From Maylandia zebra (Eukaryota; Chordata; Actinopteri; Cichliformes; Cichlidae), in NCBI RefSeq assembly GCF_041146795.1, contig NC_135167.1, positions 32,320,954-32,384,953 of the forward strand: a stretch of 64,000 nucleotides of DNA, read 5' to 3'. A program made the translations under genes and the position numbers. The notes under the pieces are model-generated. The model had not been told where the DNA came from, ran no database searches, and saw only the letters and a list, made by a program, of their open reading frames with translations. How positions within the stretch are numbered: position 1 is the stretch's first letter; the number at the start of each line of letters is the position of its first letter. Of the stretch, positions 62,701 through 64,000 are shown piece by piece.

Positions 62701-64000
62701 TTTGAGCCTCCAAATTCTACCAATGTGCTCCCACTCATGTCCTTTCTTATTTTGTTTTAGAGCTAAATGACATTTCATTTTCAATGTGTGGATTTACTCA
62801 ATCATAAAACCAAGAAGAGAATAACCTATGTTTGCTTCAAGTTCTACTAGTGCTTAGCATCTGGGACACAATAAGGGGCATAAATGACTTCTTCTTTCAC
62901 ATGCATGCTACATTGCTTTTTTTGAATATGCTGCACTTAAGTGCGCGATTCTGGTCTTTGAAGCACCCATGGCATGAATATGAGCAAAATTCAAAGATGT
63001 GTCAGGGCAATACACCAGATAGCTACATAAACTGCTGTCACTGCTATCAAATCAAAGAACAGGGAAGAGGAAAGTCTGACGGATTGTTCAGTTTTTTTCC
63101 TCACAAAGTAAAACCATCACAGCAATTTGTATAATGACAAAGTAACATAAAAAAATCCAAAATAATAACTTTAGGTGTGCAAAACTCATACATACACACA
63201 TATAACATTACCTTAGCAATAGGTGTGGCTTCACAACACTTTGCCGTACAAGTTCAGAAACTCTGGGCTCTCGACAGACTGTGAAGGTAAATCAAGCAGG
63301 TGGCAACAATAAGTAGATGTGTATGTAAATGATTCTGCTTAAAAATATCAGGGACTTAAATACTGTAGTGACAAACACATAAGAATGTCTAATCTTTCTT
63401 TATAAACTTCCCAGTTTACAATATATTACAATGTAATACTCTATACTCTATTTTTTTTCCTCATGTAACAACGAGGAGGAAAAGCAGCTACAACCTAAAT
63501 CTTTCTTCCTTTTTTTTTTTGAAAACTATTACCTCTAACACACTTTGGTGACCTGCTACTCCAGGATCCATTAGAGAGACAGGTACTCTGGTGGTTTCCA
63601 CTTAAAATGTAGGAGGTTTTACAGAAAAACTCAATTGTCTCAGCACCTCCAGCTGAGTCAAGAGCAGGTCTGTGATATCCGTGGAGCAGTTTGGGTGGAG
63701 GAGCGCACCGGACCAGGCTTGTTGGACCTGTATGCAGTTGAGACAAAAGAGAGAAAAATGTATTTCCTAACTGTCAATAATAGTGTGCAAACACGATAAC
63801 AGAACACAACAAGCACCATGGGAGGAGTTAAAACACACAAGAAAAACCTTTTACACATGAGGGAGCAGTGCCACTCCATGTGCCATTAGGTAGACAGGTC
63901 CTCTGCTGCATGCCAATCAGCCTGAAAGGTGGATGGCACCGGTAGTTTACCAATATGAGCTCCTCTTCTGGACCATATACAGGCAGCAGGTATCCATTCA
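59711..64000 (-). CDS. pamr1: PAMR1-type protein, sushi domains plus inactive trypsin-like domain (3' part of gene)
   Basis: Secreted regeneration-associated muscle protease homolog, known in mammals as a CUB-EGF-sushi-trypsin protein. Exons on the minus strand: 63848 to beyond the right edge, 63533-63727, 63212-63278, 62281-62546, 60864-61204, 59711-60289; all phases join. The first two encode sushi modules (Cys patterns ending RTCLPNGTWSG...SCV and STCLSNGSWSS...KCV). The third and fourth encode a CREPRVSELVR linker and another sushi end (RRTCLKTGRWSG). The last two encode the protease-like domain, with CGKFDAFSRHN, QWPWHAAIY, CSGALVAQHRVLVVAQC, then SDVAVLKLKDKAKI and a final DWIEQHVK. The normal Ile-Val-Gly-Gly start is absent, the catalytic His is Gln (VVAQC) and there is no GDSGG serine motif (PQSACPIVIPG instead), so the domain cannot cleave peptides. 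The N-terminal CUB/EGF exons lie outside the window. Confidence 0.92.
61970..62170 (+). mobile_element. tRNA-like SINE in pamr1 intron
   Basis: A B-box-like GGTTTGAGACC at 61985-61995 is followed by CAGGAAGGGCACTCAGCATAA and a CCACCTGCTTTGGTGACCC section, words typical of fish tRNA-derived SINEs. The copy is diverged and its boundaries are approximate. Confidence 0.5.

Overview
The window looks like nuclear DNA of a ray-finned fish, most likely a percomorph teleost; I cannot fix the species. It is AT-rich, its genes are split into short exons by introns, and it is full of teleost-type interspersed repeats (Tc1/mariner, hAT and piggyBac remnants, tRNA-like SINE pieces, a LINE fragment). There are no prokaryote-style operons, and almost all long open frames are chance or repeat-derived. 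Exon boundaries below were joined by hand from splice signals, reading phase and similarity to families I know.

Four genes can be supported. (1) apip on the minus strand, 5689-15066 for the coding part, is the methylthioribulose-1-phosphate dehydratase of the methionine salvage pathway. It has seven coding exons encoding 245 residues, a probable GC-AG first coding intron and a probable non-coding first exon in a CpG cluster near 17.5 kb. (2) A plus-strand gene at 28606-31350 encodes a short secretory leader, a Ser/Thr-rich mucin-like ectodomain, one membrane segment and a 60-residue tail. Its place between apip and slc1a2 and its membrane segment point to CD44, but no hyaluronan-binding Link domain is visible. 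(3) slc1a2 (EAAT2/GLT-1 glutamate transporter) lies on the minus strand, 34387-45591 or further, with both alternative C-termini recognisable. (4) pamr1, minus strand, 59711 to beyond the right edge, has sushi domains followed by a catalytically dead trypsin-like domain.

The order apip - CD44-like - slc1a2 - pamr1 matches human 11p13 (APIP, PDHX, CD44, SLC1A2, PAMR1), so this is an old conserved block. No pdhx exon was seen between apip and the CD44-like gene. The genes do not form a pathway; they share ancestry of position only.

Between the genes, 0-5 kb, 17.6-28.5 kb, 32-34.4 kb and 45.6-59.5 kb hold mainly repeats and unassigned sequence. Well-delimited transposons are a 1035-bp hAT element at 8993-10027 with a perfect 8-bp target duplication, a 928-bp hAT-like element at 57483-58410 with another perfect 8-bp duplication, a 909-bp piggyBac-like element at 22537-23445 flanked by TTAA, and a 239-bp snapback palindrome at 39858-40096 inside slc1a2. 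The most interesting item is the apparently Link-less CD44-like gene.
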